A stretch of 64,000 nt of DNA. Origin: Flavobacterium sp. ov086. Lineage in GTDB: Bacteria; Bacteroidota; Bacteroidia; Flavobacteriales; Flavobacteriaceae. The stretch spans positions 1 to 64,000 of the forward strand of contig NZ_FZNL01000013.1 of the NCBI RefSeq assembly GCF_900187965.1, written 5' to 3'. Made by a program: the position numbers and the translations under genes. This document shows, piece after piece, positions 25,750-33,845 of the stretch; position 1 is the first letter of the stretch; every line of letters starts with the position of its first letter. The notes under the pieces were generated by a model. It worked only from the letters and a program-made list of their open reading frames with translations. It searched no databases and was not told the DNA's origin.

Positions 25750-26754
25750 TTATATTTTTAGTTTGGTTACTAAATCTTCAAATTTTGCCAAAGTTTCTTC
25801 CATCGAAACATCAGATCTTCCGCCGGCAGCATTACTATGTCCGCCTCCGTTAAAATGATCTCTCGCAAATTGATTCACATCAAATCCTCCTTGCGATCGG
25901 AAAGAAATCTTGATAATTTTCTCGTCTTTATTTTCGATAAAAATAGCAGTAAAAAGAATACCTTTTATACTTAATCCATAATTTACAATTCCTTCAGTAT
26001 CACCTTTTACATAATTAAAAGAATCCAGTTCGTCCTGAGTAAGCGAAGTATAAGAAGTTTTATGTTCTGCAAAAACTTTCATGTTTTGTAAAGCACGACC
26101 CAATAATTGCAAACGGCTGTAAGAGCTATTATCAAATAATAAAACCGGAATTTGAGTATTTTCAACTCCCAAATCAATTAATTCGGCAATGATACGGTGT
26201 GTATTTCCTGTTGTTCCCGGAAAACGAAATGAACCTGAATCTGTTAAAATTCCTGTATAAATGCACGTTGCAATTGTTTTGTCCAGATCTTCTTTTTTGC
26301 CTAAAAAAGAGATGAAGTTGTAAACCATTTCGCAAGTCGACCCAAATGTAGTATCAGAATACATATAAGTCGCATAATCATCCGGCTTTTGATGGTGATC
26401 AATCATGACAAATGGAGCTGTTAGTCTGGCTAAAGTATGTTCCATTTCGCCCGTACGATGAAAAGCATTAAAGTCGAGTGTAAAAATAAGCTCAGCTTCT
26501 TCTAATATTTTGGTACAGTTTTCAGTATCTTTTTCAAAGATTTTTACGGTTTCAGAACCTGGTAACCAAGCTAAGAAATCAGGAAAATCATTGGGAGCAA
26601 TCACCGTTGGCTGATGATTATTTTTTAATAAAAAATGGTATAAACCTAAAGTCGAGCCCATAGCGTCTCCATCAGGACCTCTATGTGGTATTATAGCGAT
26701 TTTCTTTGGGGTAGCGAGTAATAATTGTATCGCTTGAATATCTTGTATTTTCAT
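25750..26754 (-). CDS. DHH/DHHA1-family phosphoesterase (NrnA-like)
   Basis: A cytoplasmic 334-aa phosphoesterase. The DHH domain has HRGPDGDAMGS (residues about 23-33), a central LDFNAFHR (Asp ligand) and the namesake IDHHQKPDD near residue 118; the DHHA1 domain ends in NGGGHSNAAGG near residue 312. The layout is that of NrnA-type enzymes, which degrade nanoRNA and dephosphorylate pAp (3'-phosphoadenosine 5'-phosphate). It is the first gene of the gldI operon. If it acts on pAp it could connect with sulfate-group metabolism, which is a guess. A TAAATTCG element sits just before the start. Confidence 0.9.
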   Translation of the reverse strand: MKIQDIQAIQLLLATPKKIAIIPHRGPDGDAMGSTLGLYHFLLKNNHQPTVIAPNDFPDFLAWLPGSETVKIFEKDTENCTKILEEAELIFTLDFNAFHRTGEMEHTLARLTAPFVMIDHHQKPDDYATYMYSDTTFGSTCEMVYNFISFLGKKEDLDKTIATCIYTGILTDSGSFRFPGTTGNTHRIIAELIDLGVENTQIPVLLFDNSSYSRLQLLGRALQNMKVFAEHKTSYTSLTQDELDSFNYVKGDTEGIVNYGLSIKGILFTAIFIENKDEKIIKISFRSQGGFDVNQFARDHFNGGGHSNAAGGRSDVSMEETLAKFEDLVTKLKI

Positions 26755-26902
26755 AGTGTGCGAATTTACATTTTTTTAATGTAATGTTGAAATCATTTTA
26801 CAGATTAACACACTTTTAGCGAATGGAGATTTTGAGTTATGAATTATGAGTTATAAGTTGTTGTGGTGGAGTTTATATTTGAAGTTTCTCCTGACGCAGA
26901 AT

Positions 26903-26958
26903 TTGTACACGGATAAAACGGATTCGCTAAAGGGAAAACGCTGATTTAAACAGATTTT
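26903..26958. repeat. Dispersed repeat, ACGGATAAAACGG type
   Basis: Contains ACGGATAAAACGGATT and TTAAACAGATTTTATTAAT. The same words occur after GH92 at 16154-16196 and in altered form at 62716-62880. Confidence 0.6.
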
Positions 26959-27021
26959 ATTAATACTGAATGGCATTGTAAAGCTCCAAAGGAACTATCT
27001 GTTTTATAGCAACTTCCCGAT

Positions 27022-27254
27022 GTTTCATCGGAACATCTCATCGGTAGCCAAATAAATGAGGCGTTTTTTTTTACGTTCCGTAGGAACGTTTGATTTTATA
27101 AATAATGGTTAAAACATATACAGATTATGTACACAATTTGCCAAACGTCCCTACGGGACGATATCCCTCGTAATATCTTTTTTTGTACCATGAGATGTTC
27201 CGATGGAATAAATTGTTGTTTACAATATCTCATCAGGTTATTTTTGGCTAAATA
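27022..27254 (+). mobile_element. MITE-like element, copy 1
   Basis: The element begins with GTTTCATCGGAACATCTCAT... (27022-27047) and ends with the inverted copy (about 27186-27209), so it has terminal inverted repeats of about 26 bp. Inside are two palindromes: CGTTCCGTAGGAACG and CGTCCCTACGGGACG. A further about 45 bases to the right, up to 27254, are also shared with the second copy at 43402-43633, which is in the opposite orientation. No transposase gene is inside or adjacent. This fits a non-autonomous MITE- or REP-type element. Confidence 0.8.
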
Positions 27255-27316
27255 TTTTTGATTTTTAGAATTTACACGAAACGTCAAGATTTGGAATTTA
27301 AAGATTTGGAATTTAA

Positions 27317-28573
27317 TTATAGATGTTCCAATTCTTCTTTCTGAAATTTCTGATACAACTTAAATTTAGCTCCTTTAACAATTTGCGCTTTATAAATTCC
27401 GATAGAACCTGATGAAAAATAAGCTACTGTGCAAGCAATTGCAATAAAAAGGCCGGGCTGGATTCCAAATAATTCCATACCCATAACGGTACAGGCGATA
27501 GGAGTGTGGGTCGCGCCCGAAAATACAGCAACAAAACCCAATCCGGCTAAAAAGGCAATTGGTAACGGAATTATTACTGATAAAGCACTTCCTAAAGTAG
27601 CGCCAACAAAGAATAACGGAGTCACTTCGCCACCTTTAAAACCTGCTCCTAAAGTAAAACCTGTAAACAGAATTTTAAGTAAAAAGTCATACCAGGGATT
27701 TGCATTCGAAAATGAATCTACAATTACCGGAACGCCTAATCCGGAGAATTTTGAAAGCCCAAAACCTGCAATGGCAATAGCAAGAATGATTCCGCCAATA
27801 AAAGGACGTAACGGAGGATATTTTATGTTTTTTGAGAAAAGCGAACCCCAGAAATGAGTACTTCTTGAAAATAATAAAGCAGCAAAACCTGATAGAATAC
27901 CAATTATAATGACATAAGCTAGCGTCGAAATATTAATTTCGGGAACAACCGGAATACTATAATGGGTATGTTTTACTTGCCATAATTCTACCGTAAAGTA
28001 AGCAGCATAAGCGACTAAAAAGGATAAAACAATACTTTTAAGGTTGATTTTACTGAAATATAAAACTTCTAAAGCAAAAATTGCGCCCGCCAGCGGAGTT
28101 CCAAAAACCGATGCAAAACCGGCACTGATTCCCAGAATAATCAGAATTTTTCTTTCGGAATTATCCAGTTTAAAGAGTTTGGTAAATTGATCTGCAATTG
28201 CGCCGCCCATTTGTACTGCTGTACCTTCGCGACCTGCTGAACCTCCAAATAAATGTGTAAGTAAAGTTCCTAAAAGCACTAAAGGAGCCATTTTAAACGG
28301 AATTACTTTCTGAGGATTTTCATATTCTTCAAGCAATAGATTATTGCCTTTTACAATAGATTCTCCCCAATAATAATAACTCAATCCCACCAATAATCCG
28401 CCGAAAGGCAAAAGCCAGACAATCCAGTCATGGTGAATTCTAAATTGCGTAACCCATTCCAGAGAAACTAAAAAAAAAGCCGATACAGATCCGGACAAAA
28501 TACCTGTCAAAACACAGATCAAAATCCATTTGAAAGTTGTCAGGAGTGTTTCTTTTAAGGTTTGAGAAGTCAT
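27317..28573 (-). CDS. CLC-family transporter, probable fluoride/proton antiporter (CLC-F type)
   Basis: An inner-membrane CLC protein of 418 aa with about ten helices. It would usually be called a voltage-gated chloride channel. However, the chloride-selective GSGIP motif is absent; at its place stands KGNNLLLEEY (near residue 78), and the second motif is GREGT, not GREGP (near residue 114). From my knowledge of CLC-F (EriC-F) proteins, GNN- and GREGT-type filters mark fluoride/proton exporters that protect against fluoride. The gating glutamate is present in GREGT. No crcB-type fluoride riboswitch is visible upstream; a palindromic repeat occupies that space. The fluoride assignment is an inference. 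Confidence 0.85.
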   Translation of the reverse strand: MTSQTLKETLLTTFKWILICVLTGILSGSVSAFFLVSLEWVTQFRIHHDWIVWLLPFGGLLVGLSYYYWGESIVKGNNLLLEEYENPQKVIPFKMAPLVLLGTLLTHLFGGSAGREGTAVQMGGAIADQFTKLFKLDNSERKILIILGISAGFASVFGTPLAGAIFALEVLYFSKINLKSIVLSFLVAYAAYFTVELWQVKHTHYSIPVVPEINISTLAYVIIIGILSGFAALLFSRSTHFWGSLFSKNIKYPPLRPFIGGIILAIAIAGFGLSKFSGLGVPVIVDSFSNANPWYDFLLKILFTGFTLGAGFKGGEVTPLFFVGATLGSALSVIIPLPIAFLAGLGFVAVFSGATHTPIACTVMGMELFGIQPGLFIAIACTVAYFSSGSIGIYKAQIVKGAKFKLYQKFQKEELEHL

Positions 28574-28597
28574 TAATTATTTGGAGAAAAGTTTTTA

Positions 28598-28722
28598 GCT
28601 ACGAATTTCACGAATTTTTACTAATTTATTACTTTTTAATTGAAGAAATTAAAAAAGAAATCTTTTCTAATTCTCTAGATTAGTAGAAAAATAATTCGCG
28701 AAAATTTGTGGAATTCGTGGCG
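28598..28722. repeat. Palindromic repeat, ACGAATTTCACGAATT type
   Basis: GCTACGAATTTCACGAATT on the left pairs imperfectly with AAATTTGTGGAATTCGTGGC on the right, with an AT-rich middle. A compact relative lies at 16225-16283. Confidence 0.75.
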
Positions 28723-28732
28723 AAAAAAATAT

Positions 28733-29116
28733 TTATTGTATAACAGCTGTAAATTCAATTTCAACTAAATATTCAGGAGCAACCAATTTACTGATTTCAT
28801 AGAAACCTGTAGTTGGTTTTACATCTTTAAAAAACGCTGAATGCGCTCTTGCTACATCTTCAAAAGTTGCAATATTGGTTGTAAAGATTCTTGTTCTAAT
28901 GACATCTTTCATTCCAACACTCAAATCTTCTAATACTTTTTCAACACGTTCCAGGATGTTATAGGTTTGAGCATAAGCGTCGTCGGCTTTTACTTTTTCA
29001 CCATCAACAATAGCCACAGTTCCTGAAACTTCAATAATATTGCCAATTCTTACTGCGCGGCAATATCCCATTTTGTCCTCCCACGGTGATCCTGTTAAGA
29101 TGTTTTCTCTTTTCAT
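28733..29116 (-). CDS. RidA-family protein
   Basis: A 127-aa cytoplasmic protein of the RidA/YjgF family, which hydrolyses reactive enamines and imines. I chose the ATG at 29116 (MKRENILTGSPWEDKMGY); a start 10 codons upstream exists but would add a non-conserved tail. The pattern GYCRAVRIGNIIEVSGTVAI, then ADDAYAQTYNILERVEKVL and VEIEFTAVI, fits. The usual C-terminal catalytic Arg is at VIRTRIF (about residue 87-93). Its end lies 10 bases from a palindromic repeat, and no partner gene is clear. The subfamily is not the archetypal RidA, so the name is kept at family level. Confidence 0.87.
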   Translation of the reverse strand: MKRENILTGSPWEDKMGYCRAVRIGNIIEVSGTVAIVDGEKVKADDAYAQTYNILERVEKVLEDLSVGMKDVIRTRIFTTNIATFEDVARAHSAFFKDVKPTTGFYEISKLVAPEYLVEIEFTAVIQ

Positions 29117-29373
29117 TTTGTATGTTTTTTGAATTGTTCTTAGCATTTTTTAAAAACAAATTCCGGTTCGTTAATTGTGTTGCAATTTATAAAATATGGA
29201 GATGAAAAAGAACCAAATTTGGGCAAAATCATTTCAAAAATCATTCTTTTTTGTGATATTTTGAGTAACAGATTTAATTTTTTGCCACTCCCGATAGTTA
29301 TTGGTTAATGTTATTAATTTAGCAAATTACGTTTTAATCTTTTTCTCGCAGAGACGCAAAATAGCCAAAAGTC

Positions 29374-29461
29374 TTTCACGCAGATTTAAAAAGATTTAAG
29401 CAGATCTACACAGATTATAATTAAAATAAATCTGCCCAAATCTTTTTAAATCTGCGTGAAA
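29374..29461. repeat. Palindromic repeat, CGCAGATTTAAA type
   Basis: TTTCACGCAGATTTAAAAAG pairs with CTTTTTAAATCTGCGTGAAA, with an arm of about 24 bases each and a loop of about 40. The remaining 29117-29373 holds no recognised feature. Words such as CAGATTTAAA recur in the repeats at 16154, 26903 and 62716. Confidence 0.8.
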
Positions 29462-29472
29462 CAAAATCTTCA

Positions 29473-29778
29473 TCACTCTATTTGATGATGTTCGTAAAGA
29501 CGAAGTTTATTTTGAGTTGTAGTTAGATTTTGTTGCAAAGCTTCGATTTTATCTAATAGGTTTGCGATAACATCAATACCTTCCAGATTGATTTTTAGAT
29601 CATAATGAAGGCGAATCATTTTTTCGACAGCTGGCAGTTGTTCCGGTTGTAAATATTCATCTTCTTCGAGAAAAATAATTTTCACCAAGCCATAATTGTG
29701 CAGCTCTGTTATAAAGGTGTTTTCAATTTCATGATATACGCAAAATTGTTTTATTTGAATTAAGTTTTTACTATTCAT
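29473..29778 (-). CDS. cbpM: Chaperone modulator CbpM-like protein
   Basis: A 101-aa cytoplasmic protein: FCVYHEIENTFITELHNYGL, then a MerR-like strand-turn EYLQPEQLPAVEKMIRLHYDL and a C-terminal coiled coil (LLDKIEALQQNL). This is the CbpM pattern, a modulator that binds the J domain of CbpA and blocks its DnaK stimulation in E. coli. The start codon overlaps the end of the CbpA-like gene by 8 bases, the same order as in E. coli (cbpA-cbpM), which supports the assignment. Confidence 0.8.
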   Translation of the reverse strand: MNSKNLIQIKQFCVYHEIENTFITELHNYGLVKIIFLEEDEYLQPEQLPAVEKMIRLHYDLKINLEGIDVIANLLDKIEALQQNLTTTQNKLRLYEHHQIE

Positions 29779-30697
29779 GATTTCTTAATTTAGCTAGTTC
29801 TTCGAATAATTCTTTTTCTTTTGTTGATAATTTGGTCGGAATTTTTATAGTATAAGTAATGTACAAATCCCCAAACTGATTCTCTTTTTTATACACCGGA
29901 AAACCTTTTCCTTTTAATTTAACCTTAGTTCCGGGCTGAGTCTCGGCAGGAACTTTGATTTTTACTTTTCCGTCAAAAGTATTTACGAAAATTTCACCAC
30001 CCAAAATTGCGGTGTATAAATCCAGATCAACATCGGCATATAAATTATTGCCTTCACGTTTAAAATCAGAATTATTATCAACCAGAAAAGTAATGTACAA
30101 ATCACCATTCGGACCACCGTTTGCTCCGGGAGCACCATGATTCGGAATCTTTATAATTTGTCCGTTTTCGACTCCGGCCGGAATTGTAATTCGGATGTTT
30201 TTGCCGTTCACACTTAAATTCTGTTTATGAGTTGTATAGGCTGATGCGAGATCTAATTGCAATTCGGCATTAAAATCCTGACCTCTATATTTGGCCTGAC
30301 CTCTGGAACTTCTTCCTGCAGAACCATACATAGAATTGAAAAATTCAGAAAAGTCACTTCCTGAAAAATCCCCTCCTTCAAAACCGGAATAACTTTGACC
30401 GCCGCTTTGTTGTTGTCTTGAATATTGTTGTTGTTGGTTAGGATCGTAACCTGCTTTTTCAAATTCATCGGCATGTTTCCAGTCTTTTCCGTATTTATCG
30501 TATTTTTTACGATTTTCCGGATTACTTAAAACTTCATTTGCTTCATTTATTTCTTTGAATTTTTTCTCTGCCTCTTTATCATTCGGATTCAAATCCGGAT
30601 GATATTTTCGAGCCATTTTTCGGTAAGCTTTTTTGATTTCGGCTTCTGTGGCTGATTTTGTGATTTCTAATACTTTATAATAGTCTATATAATCCAT
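29771..30697 (-). CDS. cbpA: CbpA-like DnaJ-family co-chaperone
   Basis: A 308-aa J-domain protein that would stimulate DnaK. The J domain occupies residues 1-68 with the HPD motif in RKYHPDLNPND. A Gly/Gln/Ser-rich linker (residues about 80-130) follows, then two DnaJ C-terminal beta domains (residues about 135-300, for example IRITIPAGVENGQIIKIP). There is no cysteine-rich zinc domain, so it is CbpA type, not DnaJ proper. It overlaps the CbpM-like gene by 8 bases. On the minus strand TTTG, 19 bases and TAACTTCA lie in the leader, a moderate promoter match. Confidence 0.92.
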   Translation of the reverse strand: MDYIDYYKVLEITKSATEAEIKKAYRKMARKYHPDLNPNDKEAEKKFKEINEANEVLSNPENRKKYDKYGKDWKHADEFEKAGYDPNQQQQYSRQQQSGGQSYSGFEGGDFSGSDFSEFFNSMYGSAGRSSRGQAKYRGQDFNAELQLDLASAYTTHKQNLSVNGKNIRITIPAGVENGQIIKIPNHGAPGANGGPNGDLYITFLVDNNSDFKREGNNLYADVDLDLYTAILGGEIFVNTFDGKVKIKVPAETQPGTKVKLKGKGFPVYKKENQFGDLYITYTIKIPTKLSTKEKELFEELAKLRNHE

Positions 30698-30860
30698 AAT
30701 GCCTGAGTTTTAATAAAAGTGAATTAAGGTATTGAAGTTAGGAATAAGTTGGTAATAATCAAAATTTTATATTTTCTGAATAGGGATTCTAAAGAAAATA
30801 GCTAATTGTTTATTTTTAATATAAATCTTACAAAATATTTTTTAAATATAGAAAATTGTC

Positions 30861-30868
30861 TACATTTG
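30861..30868 (+). promoter_or_regulatory. -7 promoter element of the lipoprotein gene at 30955
   Basis: TACATTTG, a full match to TAnnTTTG, with a T-rich -33 region about 19 bases upstream. The predicted leader is about 80 bases. Confidence 0.65.
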
Positions 30869-30954
30869 TAAAATAATAAGTAAACTATTGTTTATCATTT
30901 AAGGCAGTTAAAAAAAATGATAAAGAAATACAGTAACAGTAATATTTTATAATT

Positions 30955-31371
30955 ATGAAAAAATTATCTTTTTTAAAATCAACATTTAGTCTTGTTCTTT
31001 TGTTAAGCATGTCACTTTTGTTGACAAATTGCAGTTCAAGTAACGACGATGATCGTAAACCCACAAATAATACTGCATTTAATATAGCTGATTTTGCATT
31101 AACAGTAACAAACAAGAAATTATACGGGGATTATTTGGCAATTGATTTTGATGTAAAAAATACCTCTAAAACATCTTATAGTGTGTATGAGCAGGGAAAT
31201 TTCTCTGTAAAGTTTACTATTAAAACTACTGATGGTACGGTGTTTCAGAGAATCCAATATGTACAGTATGTTGAGGGTGGGGTTACTTATACAGATGGTG
31301 TCCATCTTTATTATACAGTAGGAAAAACATTAGATCTTACTACAATGACTGCAGTTATTGTTAAAGATTAA
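30955..31371 (+). CDS. Small lipoprotein, function unknown
   Basis: A 138-aa exported lipoprotein. The signal is MKKLSFLKSTFSLVLLLSM and the lipobox LLTNC (Cys near residue 24), followed by the acidic linker SSSNDDDRKPTNN. The mature domain of about 100 residues is beta-rich (FALTVTNKKLYGDYLAIDFDVKNTSK), reminiscent of immunoglobulin-like domains of the DUF4352 kind, in which a secreted domain modulates other proteins; this likeness is not a firm match. It has its own promoter and terminator. Confidence 0.75.
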   Translation: MKKLSFLKSTFSLVLLLSMSLLLTNCSSSNDDDRKPTNNTAFNIADFALTVTNKKLYGDYLAIDFDVKNTSKTSYSVYEQGNFSVKFTIKTTDGTVFQRIQYVQYVEGGVTYTDGVHLYYTVGKTLDLTTMTAVIVKD

Positions 31372-31434
31372 TTTAATATTCATTAGAATAAAAGATAGGT
31401 ATTTTTTTATTTGATTTCTGGTTTTTTTCGGTAG

Positions 31435-31465
31435 TCCGGCTTATCAAGGTAAGTCGGATTTTTTT
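31435..31465 (+). terminator. Terminator of the lipoprotein gene
   Basis: TCCGGCTTATC pairs with GTAAGTCGGA (one mismatch or wobble) around AAG, followed by seven T residues. Confidence 0.8.
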
Positions 31466-31570
31466 GTTTTTTGATCTAATTATAGTCAGGGAAAATTTAA
31501 GAAGTACTCTTTTTGGCAGGTTTTTTGATTCCAAAAATTAGCCTAATATATTGTTATAATAGTCTTAAAG

Positions 31571-31602
31571 TTGTAGCGCCTAACTAAATTATGTTATTTT
31601 TG
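31571..31602 (+). promoter_or_regulatory. Promoter of the secreted-protein gene at 31661
   Basis: TTG at 31571, a 21-base spacer, then TATTTTTG at 31595-31602. Both elements fit the Bacteroidetes consensus well. The leader is about 55 bases. Confidence 0.75.
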
Positions 31603-31660
31603 TGAAGCTATACTCCCATTTTATAAAAATTATTAAAGCCGATTCGATAATACTTTTTCA

Positions 31661-32374
31661 ATGAAGCACATTTTATTTTTCATACTACTTTTTACAGCTG
31701 TAACAGTATCAGCGCAAACTGAATTTGGTACTAAATTCAGGCCTATTGCAGCGCCAAAATTTGGCGCAAAACCTAAGAAAACACCTATTCCTCAAATAAA
31801 AGATCCTCAAGCTGATAATAGCGATATTCCGAGTATTAAAACGCCAAATGTTTTTGATAATACGAGTATTACACCAAAATCTCAATTACAGGTTGGACAG
31901 GAAAAAAGTAAATTTACTATGTCTACAGAAACTGATTTTGCTAATCCCGGCGATCGTTATGTTGCTAAAATGGAAAAAGATTTAGACAAAACCTTAAGAG
32001 ATGCGGGATTGCGTGAAGGCCGCGGACAATTGGTGAAGAAAAATATTTCGTTAGGAGAATTTAAAACCAAATCACAATACTTTATTGTAAAACTCAGAGA
32101 TTTTGGGGCCATCGATGGCGATTTGGTAAAAGTATCTTCAAACGATCAGGTTATAAGAGATCAGATATTCTTAGATTCTAATTTTAAAGAGGTAAAAATC
32201 GTTCTCGCAGATGGTTTTAATAAATTAGATTTTGAAGCCTTAAATATTGGCTCTCTGGGAGGAAATACTGCCGAAATTCAGGTTTTTGATGACAAAGGAC
32301 AATTAGTCACCAATGATTATTGGGACAATCTTGCCGCTGGATTTAAAGCTTCTATTATTGTTACGAAAGAGTGA
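31661..32374 (+). CDS. Conserved secreted protein of Flavobacteriia, function unknown
   Basis: A 237-aa exported protein with signal peptide MKHILFFILLFTAVTVSA cleaved before QTEFG. The first 100 residues are proline- and lysine-rich and look disordered. The rest is a beta domain (YFIVKLRDFGAIDGDLVKVS, then VKIVLADGFNKLDFEALNIG) with the closing AGFKASIIVTKE. I recall such proteins as common in Flavobacteriaceae but no role is assigned. Own promoter; no partner genes. Confidence 0.75.
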   Translation: MKHILFFILLFTAVTVSAQTEFGTKFRPIAAPKFGAKPKKTPIPQIKDPQADNSDIPSIKTPNVFDNTSITPKSQLQVGQEKSKFTMSTETDFANPGDRYVAKMEKDLDKTLRDAGLREGRGQLVKKNISLGEFKTKSQYFIVKLRDFGAIDGDLVKVSSNDQVIRDQIFLDSNFKEVKIVLADGFNKLDFEALNIGSLGGNTAEIQVFDDKGQLVTNDYWDNLAAGFKASIIVTKE

Positions 32375-32379
32375 TTTTT

Positions 32380-32471
32380 TAAGGTTCTAAGTTGCAAAGG
32401 TTCAAAGGAACAAAGCTTCTGGAATTTTTTAAAACCTCTGAGCCTTTGCAGCTTTGAACCTTTGTACCTTT
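32380..32471. repeat. ACAAAGGTTC-type repeat region
   Basis: Contains GTTGCAAAGGTTCAAAGG and, in reverse, GCCTTTGCAGCTTTGAACC, so it is an imperfect inverted repeat built on CAAAGG units. It could act as a transcription end for either of the converging genes. Relatives lie at 11041, 33015, 33730 and 62681. Confidence 0.65.
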
Positions 32472-32472
32472 T

Positions 32473-33000
32473 TTAGAACGGATCTGCAGTAATTTTAAAC
32501 TTCATATCAGCCTTAACGGTTACATCCTTTGTAAGCGATTCTTTTAGAGTAACCTGAGTTCTAATCTTGTATTTATCGGCTTTAATGTATTGATCTAGTC
32601 TTTTATCTGTACAAATTAAATCAATCATATTTGTAGTTGAATTGATATTATCCTGATAAGCTAATTCTATCTCGTCAGAATCTGTGGTCGAGATATATAA
32701 ATGAATCGATTTCAAAAATGTAAATGTTTTGTCTGTAGGATCTGTAATCGTTAATTTAAGCGATTTCAATTTTACATCTTTCACCAAAGTAGCCTTGGTT
32801 TTGTTGTTTGCAAATTCAGCTGATGAATTTGTCGTAACCTCTGGTGTAACAATTTCTGATGGTAAATTGATAGGTAAAGTGCTTTTTATCTGAATCGAAG
32901 TTTCGTTCGAAATAGTAAAAGTCAATAAATCATCAACTGTATTACAAGAGTTTAAAAATAAGGATAAGAAAAGAATAAGGGCAATTGATTTTGATTTCAT
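32473..33000 (-). CDS. Lipoprotein, function unknown
   Basis: A 175-aa exported lipoprotein: MKSKSIALILFLSLFLNSC with the lipobox Cys at residue 19. The mature part is rich in Thr, Lys and Ile with beta character (VKLKSLKLTITDPTDKTFTF, then IHLYISTTDSDEIELAY), and ends in KFKITADPF. No family was recognised. It lies between two CAAAGG-type repeat regions. Confidence 0.7.
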   Translation of the reverse strand: MKSKSIALILFLSLFLNSCNTVDDLLTFTISNETSIQIKSTLPINLPSEIVTPEVTTNSSAEFANNKTKATLVKDVKLKSLKLTITDPTDKTFTFLKSIHLYISTTDSDEIELAYQDNINSTTNMIDLICTDKRLDQYIKADKYKIRTQVTLKESLTKDVTVKADMKFKITADPF

Positions 33001-33014
33001 AAATTTTTTTTAGG

Positions 33015-33049
33015 TACAAAGGTTCAAAGGTACAAAGGTACAAAGGAAC
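33015..33049. repeat. Short tandem repeat, 8-bp unit TACAAAGG
   Basis: TACAAAGG, TTCAAAGG, TACAAAGG, TACAAAGG and a partial unit follow one another directly. It lies 14 bases before the lipoprotein start codon on the minus strand. Confidence 0.8.
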
Positions 33050-33110
33050 AAAAAAAGGGTTAATAAAAGCGAATAATTCTATTACTCTAAATTGAAATCG
33101 CTATTAATAA

Positions 33111-33572
33111 TCAATAATGATTTGATGGCATTCCCCCTGCAGCTAGCATAAGACTCCAAAAACAGACACCAAAAAGAGATAAAATTATAGTAATTACAAA
33201 GCTAATTAAATAGGATTTCCCTATTGTAGGATCTATAGATTTTGGGTTCTTGGCTAATAGGAAGTATTGAATTATTAGATTGATTGTTAATAGTATTAAA
33301 ATTGAATAATCATTGATGAACATGAGTGATGTTCCAATGCATAGTGTCATTATTGAATATAATATACCTAAAAGAATAATTTTTACACGTTGGTTTTTAA
33401 TTTCGAAGACAAGATAGAAAGCATAAATAAAATAAGATATTCCTCCGATTAATGCAAAATCATAATATTGATAACTAGCCATATAGTCATATACAATTGG
33501 AGGAATTATTATTACAATAAAAATAATTAAAACGTGAAATGCTATTTTTTTAAGGGGTTTCTTAATATTCAT
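33111..33572 (-). CDS. Small membrane protein, function unknown
   Basis: A 153-aa protein with about four to five membrane helices (residues 10-30, 37-53, 60-82, 88-108 and 125-145) and a short C-terminal tail. The N-terminus MNIKKPLKKIAFH is positively charged, consistent with the inside. No conserved motif was recognised. It lies between an 8-bp tandem repeat region and the guaA promoter region. Confidence 0.65.
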   Translation of the reverse strand: MNIKKPLKKIAFHVLIIFIVIIIPPIVYDYMASYQYYDFALIGGISYFIYAFYLVFEIKNQRVKIILLGILYSIMTLCIGTSLMFINDYSILILLTINLIIQYFLLAKNPKSIDPTIGKSYLISFVITIILSLFGVCFWSLMLAAGGMPSNHY

Positions 33573-33766
33573 TAGTTAAAAGAGAATTAATTAAATTTCT
33601 ATAAATGTGGTAATTTTTTTGCGTTTTAATGAAAAACGTTCAGGTTTTTTGCGCTTGGTCTATTTTTGTTCTTTTGAATTTTTTAATAAAACAAAAAAGA
33701 AAAGGAGTAATAAAATTACAAATTTTAAGACCTCTGAACCTTTGCAACTTTACAACTTTGTACCTA

Positions 33767-33815
33767 GAAAATCGGACAATGAAAAAAAATATCATTTTTT
33801 CATTGTCCGATTTTT
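33767..33815 (+). terminator. Terminator-like hairpin just upstream of guaA
   Basis: AAATCGGACAATGAAAAA pairs with TTTTTCATTGTCCGATTT and is followed by T-rich sequence. Because the guaA -7 element lies only 20 bases further on, the hairpin sits in the promoter-proximal region. The region 33573-33766 before it holds no accepted gene, only a CAAAGG-family word (reverse) near 33735. Confidence 0.75.
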
Positions 33816-33834
33816 CATTTTGGAATATAAAAAG

Positions 33835-33842
33835 TATTTTTG
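33835..33842 (+). promoter_or_regulatory. -7 promoter element directly before guaA
   Basis: TATTTTTG matches TAnnTTTG exactly and ends only 3 bases before the guaA ATG. If used, transcription would begin at or within the start codon. No -33 element at the right distance was seen. Confidence 0.45.
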
Positions 33843-33845
33843 CGC

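Larger units (their letters stand above)
26755..27316. other. Repeat-filled intergenic region without a gene
   Basis: A 562-base stretch between the DHH gene and the CLC gene, both on the minus strand. It contains a palindrome-family segment (26903-26958) and the MITE-like element (27022-27254). On the minus strand, TTTC, a 20-base spacer and TAAATTCG precede the DHH start by about 10 bases and may be its promoter. The open frame at 27096-27287 lies within the MITE-like element and is rejected. Confidence 0.7.

Noticed and set aside
27096..27287. Open frame of 63 codons on the minus strand
   Set aside because: It lies wholly inside the MITE-like element copy 1 and is broken in copy 2.
28574..28735. 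Fluoride (crcB) riboswitch before the CLC gene
   Set aside because: No conserved GATGG-type core was found on the minus strand; the space holds a palindromic repeat instead.
33573..33845. Guanine riboswitch before guaA
   Set aside because: The hairpin at 33767 has no purine-riboswitch core, and the predicted leader is nearly absent.
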